Positions 51,709 to 60,341 of a DNA stretch of 64,000 nucleotides are shown here, piece after piece. The DNA is from DAOMFM01 sp035429825 (lineage in GTDB: Bacteria > Acidobacteriota > Blastocatellia > UBA7656 > JADIYM01): contig JBGAKX010000006.1 in assembly GCA_044224215.1 (NCBI GenBank), forward strand, positions 8,220-72,219. Reading direction: 5' to 3'. The notes beneath the pieces are model-generated. The model saw nothing but the letters and a program-made list of their open reading frames with translations, made no database searches and was not told the origin of the DNA. The translations under genes and the position numbers were made by a program. The stretch's first letter is position 1. Each line of letters starts with the position of its first letter.

Positions 51709-53937
51709 TCACTTTCCGATGGCCATCTTCTTTGCGATCTGCGACCGCCACGCGCGTTCGAGGTCGGCAACCAGCCGGTCGATCGCCTTGTCGCCGTTGA
51801 CCGAGATCGTCAGACGATCGCCGCCAACCTCGCCGATGCGCGCGATCCGAACACCGAGCTCCGCGGCGATCTCCATCACGCGGGCCACGGCATCGGGACG
51901 GACCGACAGCACCGCCCGCGACGGAGCCTCGCCAAACAGCACATTCGTTGCATCGACGTCGTCGGTCAGCGCGATTCGGGCGCCGACGGCATCCTTGCGG
52001 TAGCTCGAGAAACAGCCTTCGGCAAGCGCGACCGCGAGCCCGCCGTCCGAGCAGTCGTGCGCCGACCGGACGAGATCCTCGGTGATCGCGCGCCTGCACG
52101 CCTCCTGCACGGCCTTCTCCGTCTCAAGATCGAGCGCCGGCAACGGACCCGCGACGGCGCCACAGACGGTCGCAAGGTATTCGCTGCCGCCGAGCGATGG
52201 TTCGTTCGCGCCGACGAGCAGCACCACGTCGCCCGGCGTCGTGAACCACTGCTGTGTGATGTGGCGCGGGTTGTCGATCAATCCGACCATTCCAATGGTC
52301 GGCGTCGGGTAGATCCCACGGCCCTCGGTCTCGTTGTAGAAGCTGACGTTGCCGCCGGTGACCGGCGTGCCGAACGCCACGCACGCCTCGGACATGCCGT
52401 CGATCACGTCGCTGAACTGGCGCATCACCTCGGGCCGTTCGGGCGAAGCAAAGTTCAGACAGTTCGTGACCGCGAGCGGCCGCGCTCCCGAGACCGACAG
52501 GTTGCGCGCCGCCTCGGCGACCACGTGCATCGCGCCGAGACGCGGATCGATCTCGCAGTACCGCGCGTTGCTGTCGAGCGTCATCGCGAGCGCCTTGCGC
52601 GTCTCCTTCACCCGCAGCACCGATGCGTCCGATCCCGGCAGCACGACGGTATTCGTGCGCACCATGTGGTCGTACTGCTCGTAGACCCATTCTTTCGACG
52701 AAATGTTCGGCGACGCGAGCAGCGCCTCGAGCACCAGGTTCGGATCGGTGATGCGCGGATTGCGCGCCGCCTCGTTTGCGCCAAGCCGTGGTTCAGGCGG
52801 CGGCGCAACAGGCCGGTGGTACACCGGCGCCTCGTCGGTCAGGAACACGTTCGGGATCTCGGCGACGACCTTGCCGTGCTCGAGCACGCGCATCTTTGCG
52901 TCGTCCGTCACGCGGCCGATCACGACCGCGTCGAGCTCCCACTTGTTGAAGATCTCGATCACCTCGCGCGCGCGGCCGTGCTCCGAGACGAGCAGCATCC
53001 GCTCCTGCGACTCCGAGAGCATGATCTCGTACGGCGTCATGTGCGTTTCGCGCTGCGGCACGAGATCGAGCTCGATCTCGACACCCGTTCCCGCGCGTCC
53101 GCCCATCTCGCACGTCGAGCAGGTCAGGCCCGCCGCGCCCATGTCCTGGATGCCGACGACCGCGCCGGACCGCATCGCCTCGAGACACGCCTCGAGCAGC
53201 AGCTTCTCGAGAAACGGATCGCCGACCTGAACCGTCGGGCGCTTTTCGAGCGCCTCATCGTCGAACTCGGCGGAGGCCATCGTGGCGCCGTGGATTCCGT
53301 CCCGGCCTGTCTTTGCGCCCACGTAGATCACGGGATTGCCGACACCTTCCGCCTGGCCGAGGAAGATCTGGTCTCGCTTGACGATCCCGAGTGCGTACGC
53401 GTTGACGAGCGGGTTCTTCTCGTAGACCGGCGCGAAATGCACTTCGCCGCCGACTGTCGGAACCCCAAAGCAGTTCCCGTAGTGGCCGATTCCGGCGACG
53501 ACGCCGCCGACGACGTGGCGCGTCATCGGGTCGTCGAGCGAACCGAAGTGCAGCGAGTTCATCGCGGCGATCGGCCGGGCGCCCATCGTGAAGATGTCGC
53601 GCAAAATCCCGCCGACTCCGGTCGCCGCTCCCTGGAACGGCTCGATAAAGCTCGGATGGTTGTGCGACTCGATCTTGAATGCCACCGTGTAGCCTTCGCC
53701 GATGTCCACGATCCCCGCGTTTTCCCCAGGTCCCTGCACGACGCACTCGCCCGTGGTCGGCAGCCGCTTCAGGTGGACGCGGGACGACTTGTAGGAGCAG
53801 TGCTCGCTCCACATGACCGAAAAGATCCCGAGCTCGACAATCGTCGGCGTTCGGCCGAGAAGCTCCACGATCCGGTCGTATTCGCCGGGCGTCAGCCCGT
53901 GCTCCGCGATCACGTCAGGTGTAATTGATTGAATCAT
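51709..53937 (-). CDS. purL: phosphoribosylformylglycinamidine synthase, PurL subunit
   Basis: A 742-residue small-type PurL. MWSEHCSYKSSRVHLKRLP at the N-terminus, GPGENAGIVDIGEG and KIESHNHPSFIEPFQGAATG are the family marks, and PVTGGNVSFYNE and HDCSDGGLAVALAE mark the second half. It forms FGAM synthase with PurQ and PurS in purine synthesis. In this operon a nucleotidyltransferase gene separates it from purQ. Confidence 0.97.
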   Translation of the reverse strand: MIQSITPDVIAEHGLTPGEYDRIVELLGRTPTIVELGIFSVMWSEHCSYKSSRVHLKRLPTTGECVVQGPGENAGIVDIGEGYTVAFKIESHNHPSFIEPFQGAATGVGGILRDIFTMGARPIAAMNSLHFGSLDDPMTRHVVGGVVAGIGHYGNCFGVPTVGGEVHFAPVYEKNPLVNAYALGIVKRDQIFLGQAEGVGNPVIYVGAKTGRDGIHGATMASAEFDDEALEKRPTVQVGDPFLEKLLLEACLEAMRSGAVVGIQDMGAAGLTCSTCEMGGRAGTGVEIELDLVPQRETHMTPYEIMLSESQERMLLVSEHGRAREVIEIFNKWELDAVVIGRVTDDAKMRVLEHGKVVAEIPNVFLTDEAPVYHRPVAPPPEPRLGANEAARNPRITDPNLVLEALLASPNISSKEWVYEQYDHMVRTNTVVLPGSDASVLRVKETRKALAMTLDSNARYCEIDPRLGAMHVVAEAARNLSVSGARPLAVTNCLNFASPERPEVMRQFSDVIDGMSEACVAFGTPVTGGNVSFYNETEGRGIYPTPTIGMVGLIDNPRHITQQWFTTPGDVVLLVGANEPSLGGSEYLATVCGAVAGPLPALDLETEKAVQEACRRAITEDLVRSAHDCSDGGLAVALAEGCFSSYRKDAVGARIALTDDVDATNVLFGEAPSRAVLSVRPDAVARVMEIAAELGVRIARIGEVGGDRLTISVNGDKAIDRLVADLERAWRSQIAKKMAIGK

Positions 53938-53966
53938 AGACGGTTATAAAAGCTCCGGCATATTGT

Positions 53967-54743
53967 TCAACTCCGGTGGGCGAGCCGCATGTCGATCAGA
54001 AAGCGGTTGACGTCGGCAATGTTCGCGGGCGAGTCGGGCAGCTTGGAGCGTTCGTACGCGCGCAACATCTCGGATTCGAGCATCGACACCCGTTGCGCGT
54101 TGCGCTCGAGGTCGTCGCGGTCGAGCGTTGTCGCCTCGCCAACGCGCTTGCGCTCGATGAGCTCGGGTATGAAATCGAGTCCCTTGGCCGAGGCAAGACG
54201 TGGCAGGTTCGCCTCCATCTCGCCGGTCTCGAGCAGGTGCAGTCCCGTCAGGATCACGCGATAGACGTAGAGCAGCGACTTCACGCGCTTTGGCTCTTCG
54301 GCCGTAAAGCTCTTCCAACGCCCGCGCGCAAACCCCCGGTAATGGTGATAGAGCGTCCGCGTGATGGTCGTGCGGGCGATCGACTGAAGTTCGTCGAATC
54401 CCGGTCCGGACGAGACGACCAGGGGCGACAGGATCTGCTCGAGCACGTACCCGTTCTTGGCGACAAGCAACCGGACGTACTTGCCGATGTCGTGCGACAC
54501 AAGATCGACACGCACGCCGGCGTCCGATCCGCTGCGCTCGTGCGTCTCGCGCGCCGGGTGCACACCGACCACGGCGTCGAGTGGAAGGACGTGCGCTCCG
54601 CGCAGATCCACGTCGCTGTCGGCGGACGGAAAACCGTACAGGTGCGCACCGCTCACCGACACAAAGAGCATGTCCGACGGACCGAGCGTCGCCGCCATTT
54701 CGCCCAGGTGCCGAAGGTCGAGCGCGGTGCGGTTGCTGCTCAT
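53967..54743 (-). CDS. predicted nucleotidyltransferase (COG3541-like)
   Basis: The start is ATG at 54743 (MSSNRTALDL). The 258-residue protein has the nucleotidyltransferase motif SGAHLYGFPSADSDVDLRG, with the G-S/G pair and the Asp-x-Asp metal site; RVDLVSHDIGKYVRLL provides a likely third Asp. Substrate is unknown. It lies 8 bp behind purQ and 29 bp before purL. The link to purines is positional. Confidence 0.8.
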   Translation of the reverse strand: MSSNRTALDLRHLGEMAATLGPSDMLFVSVSGAHLYGFPSADSDVDLRGAHVLPLDAVVGVHPARETHERSGSDAGVRVDLVSHDIGKYVRLLVAKNGYVLEQILSPLVVSSGPGFDELQSIARTTITRTLYHHYRGFARGRWKSFTAEEPKRVKSLLYVYRVILTGLHLLETGEMEANLPRLASAKGLDFIPELIERKRVGEATTLDRDDLERNAQRVSMLESEMLRAYERSKLPDSPANIADVNRFLIDMRLAHRS

Positions 54744-54751
54744 CCGGTGTC

Positions 54752-55459
54752 CTACGAAGCCTTTGCCAGCTCGGCGATCGCGCTCGCGAGCGACGTGAAC
54801 ATACCGCGGCCGTCCGTCGACCCAAGCGCCTCCTCGGCGGCGCGTTCGGGGTGCGGCATCATTCCGAGCACGTTGCCCTCGCGACTGATGATCCCCGCGA
54901 TGTTGTTCATCGACCCGTTGGGATTCGATTCCGGCGTCACGTCGCCGGCGGCGCTCACGTAGCGGAACACGACCTGGCCCTCGCCCTCGAGCCGCGCAAG
55001 CGTCTCGGGATCGCAGACATAGTTCCCTTCGCCGTGCGCCACCGGAATCGACAGGACCTGCCCCCTCGCATAGTCGCGCGTGAACGCCGTATCGGTGCGC
55101 TCGACGCGCAGATCGACGTGCCGGCACACGAACGACAGCGAACTGTTGCGGATCAGCGCCCCCGGCAGGAGGCCCGATTCGCAGAGGATCTGGAAGCCGT
55201 TGCAGATTCCGAACACGTACCCGCCGCTGCGCGCAAACGAGACGACGGACCGCATGATGGGCGAATGGCTCGCGATGGCGCCGGTCCGCAGATAGTCACC
55301 GTATGAGAAGCCGCCTGGGAGCACGATGCAGTCGTACCCGTCGAGCGATGTGTCTCGATGCCAGATGAAGTCGACCGGCTGGCCGATCACCTTGCTGATG
55401 ACGTGGTACGCGTCGTGGTCGCAGTTGGACCCCGGGAAGACGACGACTCCGAACTTCAT
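54752..55459 (-). CDS. purQ: phosphoribosylformylglycinamidine synthase, PurQ glutaminase
   Basis: A 235-residue class I glutamine amidotransferase. The nucleophilic Cys lies in YVFGICNGFQILCESGLLPG, LPGGFSYGDYLRTGAIA forms the oxyanion region, and MMPHPERAAEEALG holds the His-Glu of the triad. It feeds ammonia to PurL. It overlaps purS by 4 bp. Confidence 0.96.
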   Translation of the reverse strand: MKFGVVVFPGSNCDHDAYHVISKVIGQPVDFIWHRDTSLDGYDCIVLPGGFSYGDYLRTGAIASHSPIMRSVVSFARSGGYVFGICNGFQILCESGLLPGALIRNSSLSFVCRHVDLRVERTDTAFTRDYARGQVLSIPVAHGEGNYVCDPETLARLEGEGQVVFRYVSAAGDVTPESNPNGSMNNIAGIISREGNVLGMMPHPERAAEEALGSTDGRGMFTSLASAIAELAKAS

Positions 55460-55701
55460 TCCTGAATCTCCGTGCGAAAGTCCTCGATGACCGGATTCGA
55501 CAGGATCTCGCGCGCGAGCCGGTCGACCTTGGCGCGCGCCTCGTCGACGGACATTCCGCCGCCGAGCTCGATCTCGAAATACTTGCCCTGGCGAACCCCG
55601 GCGATGCCGGAATAGCCGACCGTCTCGACGGCGTGGTGGATGGCCTTTCCCTGCGGGTCCAGAACCCCGCGCTTCAGCGTGACGAACACTTCGGCTTTCA
55701 T
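55456..55701 (-). CDS. purS: phosphoribosylformylglycinamidine synthase, PurS subunit
   Basis: An 81-residue protein with the PurS pattern FVTLKRGVLDPQGKAIHHAV and a C-terminal NPVIEDFRTEI. It bridges PurL and PurQ. It lies directly upstream of purQ with a 4-bp overlap and 32 bp behind purB. Confidence 0.94.
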   Translation of the reverse strand: MKAEVFVTLKRGVLDPQGKAIHHAVETVGYSGIAGVRQGKYFEIELGGGMSVDEARAKVDRLAREILSNPVIEDFRTEIQE

Positions 55702-55733
55702 AGCGTTGCTGGTCGACGACCGGCGCGCGTCGC

Positions 55734-57044
55734 CTACCTCAATACCCTTTCAAAAATCTTGCCAACGTTTCTCAGCTGCGTGCCGAGGTCAAAGATGCTC
55801 TCGATCTCGCGCGGTTCAAGATGTTTCGCGATCGAAGCATCCTCGCGGACGAGCGCCCGAAAATCACGGTCCTCGTCCCACACGCGCATCGCGAGCGGCT
55901 GCACCATCGCGTACGCGTCCTCGCGCGTGACGCCCTTGCGCGTAAGCTCGAGCAGCACTTGTCCGCTGAAGATCACGCCGCGCAGCGATTCGAGGTTTTC
56001 GCGCATGCGGTCCGCGTGCACGACGAGCCCCGAAACGAGCCAGTGCGTCTTGGCGAGCAGGTAGTCGGTCAGAATGCAGGAGTCGGGAAGAATCACCCGC
56101 TCGACCGACGAGTGCGAAATGTCACGTTCGTGCCACAAAGCGTTGTTCTCGAGCGCGGGGACGACATTGCCGCGCACGACGCGGGCCAGCCCGCAGATCT
56201 GTTCGCTGACGACGGGGTTTCGCTTGTGCGGCATCGCAGACGAGCCCTTCTGTCCCTTGCCGAACGGTTCCTGCGCCTCGCGCACCTCGGTGCGCTGCAG
56301 GTGGCGGACCTCGAGCGCGATCTTCTCGAGCGTCGAGCACAGGATGGCGAGCGCCGACACGAACTCCGCGTAGCGGTCCCTTTGGACAACTTGCGTGGAG
56401 ATCGGCGCCGGCTCGAGCCCGAGCCGCTCGCAGACACGCTCCTCAACCTCGGGATCGAGGTGCGCGAACGTGCCGACCGCACCGGAGATCTTGCCGACTG
56501 CGACGGCGTGCACCGCGCGCTGAAGCCGCACGTGCGCGCGCTCGATCTCCGCATAGAAGAGCAACAGGACGAGTCCGAACGTTGTCGGCTCGGCGTGGAC
56601 GCCGTGGGTCCGGCCGATCATCACGGTGTCCTTGTGCTCGATGGCGCGCTCGCGCAGCACCGCCTGCAGCGACGCGACGCGCTCGAGCAGGCGGCCTCCC
56701 GCGCGACGCACGAGCAGCCCGTTCGCCGTGTCGACGACGTCGGACGACGTGAGGCCGTAGTGCACGAATCGCGACGCCGGGCCGATTCGCTCGGCGAGCG
56801 CCGTGGTAAACGCGATGACGTCGTGCCGCGTGACCTTCTCGATGTCGTTGACGCGCTCGACGAATTCGCGGTCGACGGGACGTTCCGTCGCACGCTCGCG
56901 AATCTCGCGCGCGTCCGCGACCGGGATCGTTCCCATCTCGGCGTGGACGTCACAGACGGCGAGCTCGACGTCGAGCCAGGCCTGGAACTTGGACTCCTCG
57001 GACCAGACGGCGCCCATTTCGGGCAGTGTGTATCGTTCGATCAT
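55734..57044 (-). CDS. purB: adenylosuccinate lyase
   Basis: A 436-residue fumarase-superfamily enzyme. It shows TSSDVVDTANGLL, MIGRTHGVHAEPTTFGL with the catalytic His, and the signature loop KGSSAMPHKRNPVVSE with the catalytic Ser. It cleaves SAICAR and adenylosuccinate in purine synthesis. It heads the purB-purS-purQ-purL direction. Confidence 0.97.
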   Translation of the reverse strand: MIERYTLPEMGAVWSEESKFQAWLDVELAVCDVHAEMGTIPVADAREIRERATERPVDREFVERVNDIEKVTRHDVIAFTTALAERIGPASRFVHYGLTSSDVVDTANGLLVRRAGGRLLERVASLQAVLRERAIEHKDTVMIGRTHGVHAEPTTFGLVLLLFYAEIERAHVRLQRAVHAVAVGKISGAVGTFAHLDPEVEERVCERLGLEPAPISTQVVQRDRYAEFVSALAILCSTLEKIALEVRHLQRTEVREAQEPFGKGQKGSSAMPHKRNPVVSEQICGLARVVRGNVVPALENNALWHERDISHSSVERVILPDSCILTDYLLAKTHWLVSGLVVHADRMRENLESLRGVIFSGQVLLELTRKGVTREDAYAMVQPLAMRVWDEDRDFRALVREDASIAKHLEPREIESIFDLGTQLRNVGKIFERVLR

Positions 57045-57070
57045 TCGCAGTTATCCACGTGCCGCCTGCA

Positions 57071-57865
57071 TCACAGGTTGATCCACGGACCGGGCGCGTC
57101 GGGGTCGGCAAGCGACAGCCGCCGGTCCATGTCCTTGAAGAAAAGCGAGCCGCGCGCCTCGAGCCCCGTCCGGGCGGCGAGCAGCGCCAGCTGCGGGTGG
57201 TTCGTGTTTTTCGAGAGATGCGCCAGGACGAGGTGCTCGGCCTTGCCGTCGAAATCGCGCGCCAGAAATTTCGTGACGCTCTCGTTCGACAGGTGCCCGT
57301 GCTTTGAGAGCACGCGCTGCTTGAGCGACCACGGATACTGCGGACATATCTTCAGCATCTCGACGTCGTGATTCGACTCCAGAATCAGCACGTCCGCGCC
57401 GCGAACGCGGTCGCAAACGAGCCGCGTAATGTAGCCGAGATCGGTGACGAGCGCCACCTTGGCGCCTCCGCTCTCGACCGCGAACGCGTACGAATCGACG
57501 GCATCGTGCGGCACGGTGAACGGATGGAAATCGAGCGCGCCGATCTGGAACGGCCCGCTCGACTCGATGTCGTGGAACGTCATGCGCTCCTCGAACCCGC
57601 CAAAGTTGCATGCCTCGCGCGTGCGAGGTGACGCATAGACCGGAATGTCGTAGTTGCGCACGAACACCGAGACGCCGCGCATATGGTCGGAATGCTCGTG
57701 CGTCAGGACGACGCCATCGATCGTCGCAGGGTCGATGCCGCAGTCGACGAGACGCCGGACGGTCTCCTTTGCCGAGAGGCCGACGTCGATGAGCACCCGC
57801 GTCTCGCCGGATTCGACAAAGAGCACGTTCCCCGAGCTTCCCGAACCGAGCACGCGTACTCTCAC
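57071..57865 (-). CDS. WalJ/YycJ-like metallo-beta-lactamase-fold hydrolase
   Basis: A 264-residue protein. The zinc site is LTHEHSDHMRGV, with later metal ligands in VTDLGYITRL and LESNHDVEML. The N-terminus MRVRVLGSGSSGNVLFVES is typical of the YycJ/WalJ group. These may act in nucleic-acid maintenance linked to cell division. It lies 26 bp behind purB on the coding side. Confidence 0.85.
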   Translation of the reverse strand: MRVRVLGSGSSGNVLFVESGETRVLIDVGLSAKETVRRLVDCGIDPATIDGVVLTHEHSDHMRGVSVFVRNYDIPVYASPRTREACNFGGFEERMTFHDIESSGPFQIGALDFHPFTVPHDAVDSYAFAVESGGAKVALVTDLGYITRLVCDRVRGADVLILESNHDVEMLKICPQYPWSLKQRVLSKHGHLSNESVTKFLARDFDGKAEHLVLAHLSKNTNHPQLALLAARTGLEARGSLFFKDMDRRLSLADPDAPGPWINL

Positions 57866-57878
57866 TCGAGCCCTCCGC

Positions 57879-59138
57879 TCAGCAGCTGAGTGCTGCGCGA
57901 TCCAGGTGAATTCCCTCGACGTCCCCGAGGACCGTCAGCGCCAGGTGCTCCTCGCGGCAGATGTCGGCAGCGACGCGGACGATGTCGTCCGTCGTGACTG
58001 CCTCGATGCGGTCGAGCACTTCGTCGACCGGAATCTGGCGCGCAAACGACAGCTCGTGCCTCGCCAACCGGGACATCCGGTTGAACGTCGATTCGAGCGA
58101 CAGCACCGTCGCGACCTTGTACTGGTCCTTTGCGCATCGCAACTCGTCGACCGTCGGCCCGTGCTCCTTCAGCCCGCGGAGCTCGGCAACGACGAGCGCG
58201 ATCACTTCCGGCAGATGCTCTGGCGACGCGCCGGCAGAGATCATGTGCACGCCCGCGTCGAGAAACGTTTCGACCGACGAGTAGATTCCGTAGACGAGGC
58301 CACGCTCCTCACGGATCCGCTGGAAGAGACGCGAGCTCATTCCGTCGCCCAGAATTGCGCTCATCAGGTTCACCGCGTAGCGGTCCGGGGACCCGACGGA
58401 CGGTGACGGCGACCCGATCAGCAGGTGCGCCTGCTCGAGGCCGTCCTTCTGCTTGACCACGAACGCGGGAGCCGCCGCGGGCGAATCGTCAACGAGCGCG
58501 CCGCCCGCGGGTTCCACGCGGCCGAGCGTCCGGTCGATCTGCGCAACGATGTCCGCATGGTCGATGTTGCCTGCCGCGGCAAGCACCATGCGGTCAGGCC
58601 GGTACCGGTCACGATAGAAGTCGAACAGCCGGTCGCGCGTGAGCGACGCAACGCTCGCGAGCGTGCCCGCGATCGGCCGGCCGAATGCGTGATTCGGCCA
58701 GAAATGCTCGGCAAAGACGTCGTGAATCAGCTCGTCGGGGGCATCCTCGACCATCTTGATCTCTTCGAGAATCACCGAGCGCTCGCGCTCTATCTCGACA
58801 CGGTCAAAGACGGCGTCGGTCAGCATGTCGCCGATCAGGTCGATCGCCTGGGGCAGCTGCTCGTCGAGGACGCGCGTGTAGACGCACGTCATCTCCTGGC
58901 TGGTGGATGCGTTCAGGTTGCCGCCCTGCCGGTCGCTCTCGATTGCGATCTGACGCGCCGAGCGCCTGGACGTCCCCTTGAAGATCGCGTGCTCGATGAA
59001 GTGCGAGATGCCGTTGATTTCGACGTCTTCGTGGCGGGATCCGTTCTCGACCCACACACCCACGCTCGCAGACCGGACGTGCGGCATCCGCTCCGTGATG
59101 ATCCGCAATCCGTTGTCGAGGCGCGTTATCTCGATCAT
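57879..59138 (-). CDS. M16-family zinc peptidase
   Basis: The start is taken at ATG 59138 (MIEITRLDNG). The 419-residue protein has the inverted zinc motif HFIEHAIFKGTSRR (HxxEH) and the distal Glu in ERSVILEEIKMVED. A second inactive-like half follows, as in processing-peptidase-type M16 proteins. It is likely cytoplasmic or periplasmic without visible signal. It lies 13 bp upstream of the metallo-hydrolase. Confidence 0.9.
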   Translation of the reverse strand: MIEITRLDNGLRIITERMPHVRSASVGVWVENGSRHEDVEINGISHFIEHAIFKGTSRRSARQIAIESDRQGGNLNASTSQEMTCVYTRVLDEQLPQAIDLIGDMLTDAVFDRVEIERERSVILEEIKMVEDAPDELIHDVFAEHFWPNHAFGRPIAGTLASVASLTRDRLFDFYRDRYRPDRMVLAAAGNIDHADIVAQIDRTLGRVEPAGGALVDDSPAAAPAFVVKQKDGLEQAHLLIGSPSPSVGSPDRYAVNLMSAILGDGMSSRLFQRIREERGLVYGIYSSVETFLDAGVHMISAGASPEHLPEVIALVVAELRGLKEHGPTVDELRCAKDQYKVATVLSLESTFNRMSRLARHELSFARQIPVDEVLDRIEAVTTDDIVRVAADICREEHLALTVLGDVEGIHLDRAALSC

Positions 59139-59251
59139 GATACGAAGGTCGTCGCCGAGCCCTCTCACAAAAGCCAATCATCGTAGCATACGGTTTCACC
59201 GCGCCACAAGTTGGCCTCAGGCGGCTCGACGGCTTCACATCGAGGATCCGT

Positions 59252-60097
59252 ATGAAGACACCCGAAATCGACAAGACAGCACAGGAATGGCGCGAATCCG
59301 CCCCGTATTGGCGACTGCACGAGTCCACGTTGAGGACCATGTTCACGCCGATGACCGAGGCGCTCATCGACGCAGCAGAGTTCGCGCCCGGCCAGCGGGT
59401 GCTCGACATTGCCGGCGGTCCCGGCGAGCCGTCGCTGCGGATTGCGAGTCTCGTGGGACCGAGCGGAATCGTCGTCCACACCGACCTTGCGCTCGAGATG
59501 GTCCTCGCTGCGCGCGACGAAGCGCGGGAGTTGGGCCTCTCGAATCTGCGGCACGCGTTGATGGCGGGCCAGGCACTGGCGTTTCGCGACCGAACCTTCG
59601 ACCGCATTGCGAGCCGGATGGGATTCATGTTCATACCCGATCCGTTGGAGTCGGCCGGGCGAATGCTGCGCGCCGTGCGGGCCGGCGGCCGTGTCGTGCT
59701 CGTGGTCTGGGGCTCGCGAGAGACGAATCCGTACTTTCGAATCCCCGGCGACATCGTTGCCAGGTATTTCGAAGCGCCTCCCGATCCGCCGGACGCGCCG
59801 GTCGCGTGGCGATACGCCGAGCCGGGCAAGCTGGCAAATCTGTTCGCAGCGGCGGGTGCCGCAAATGTGACGGAGAAGTTCTTTCAGTTCGACATCACGT
59901 CCGATCTCGATTTCGAGAAGTTCTGGAACGCACGGCAGCAGTTGTCGGGAAGCCTGCGCGAGAAGCTCGCCGGGATGACCGAGTCGATGCGCGAGACGAT
60001 CCACGACGAAACCCGCGACGCGATGAGCGAGTTCTTTGTGACGGGATCCATGCGCATCCCTGCCGAGGCGCTGGTGGTGACCGCACACGTCGGCTAG
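59252..60097 (+). CDS. class I SAM-dependent methyltransferase
   Basis: A 281-residue protein with motif I VLDIAGGPGEPSLRIA (residues ~50-65), the acidic residue in VVHTDLALEMV and FDRIASRMGFMFIPD as motif II. It resembles UbiE/Coq5-type small-molecule methyltransferases. The substrate is unknown. It is followed by the REPIN-like inverted repeat. Confidence 0.82.
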   Translation: MKTPEIDKTAQEWRESAPYWRLHESTLRTMFTPMTEALIDAAEFAPGQRVLDIAGGPGEPSLRIASLVGPSGIVVHTDLALEMVLAARDEARELGLSNLRHALMAGQALAFRDRTFDRIASRMGFMFIPDPLESAGRMLRAVRAGGRVVLVVWGSRETNPYFRIPGDIVARYFEAPPDPPDAPVAWRYAEPGKLANLFAAAGAANVTEKFFQFDITSDLDFEKFWNARQQLSGSLREKLAGMTESMRETIHDETRDAMSEFFVTGSMRIPAEALVVTAHVG

Positions 60098-60122
60098 AAC
60101 GCCGGTCGGGTTTCGCGGGCTC

Positions 60123-60230
60123 CGTCACCCGCCGCCTACCGGCGGCGGTACTGTGGCGACAGTCGATCACCTTTGTGCCCAATCGGTAAACCGTCGCCCC
60201 AGTACCGCCACCGGTAGGTGGCGGGTGACG
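60123..60230. repeat. REPIN-like inverted pair of palindromes
   Basis: Arms 60123-60163 and 60190-60230 pair at 37 of 41 positions. Each arm is itself a hairpin: CCGCCGCC (60129-60136) with 60141-60148 and loop TACC, and CCGCCACC (60205-60212) with 60217-60224 and loop GGTA. The two stems differ by one compensated base pair. Heads CAGTA (60200-60204) and its complement (60149-60153) face each other. The architecture is that of the 5.2-kb pair. Confidence 0.75.
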
Positions 60231-60341
60231 ATCTGCAGATTCGGCTGATCCGCGAAAATCTGCCTGATCTGCGTCATCTGCGGCCCTTCTTCCGTGCGCC
60301 CGGGATGCACAAGATCCCGCCCCTGTGGTAAATGAACCCGC
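60231..60341. other. gap before folD with CTGCG-type words
   Basis: This stretch contains ATCTGC repeated several times at 60231-60283 (AAAATCTGCC, ATCTGCG, CATCTGCGG), resembling the arms of the inverted repeat at 40408-40471. No open frame of interest is present. It serves as the 5' region of folD, and a GTGGTAAATG stretch precedes the start. Confidence 0.4.

Noticed and set aside
51574..53928. Long open frame (784 codons) on the plus strand opposite purL
   Set aside because: purL is unambiguous on the minus strand; this frame has no motifs and is a by-product of GC-rich codon usage.
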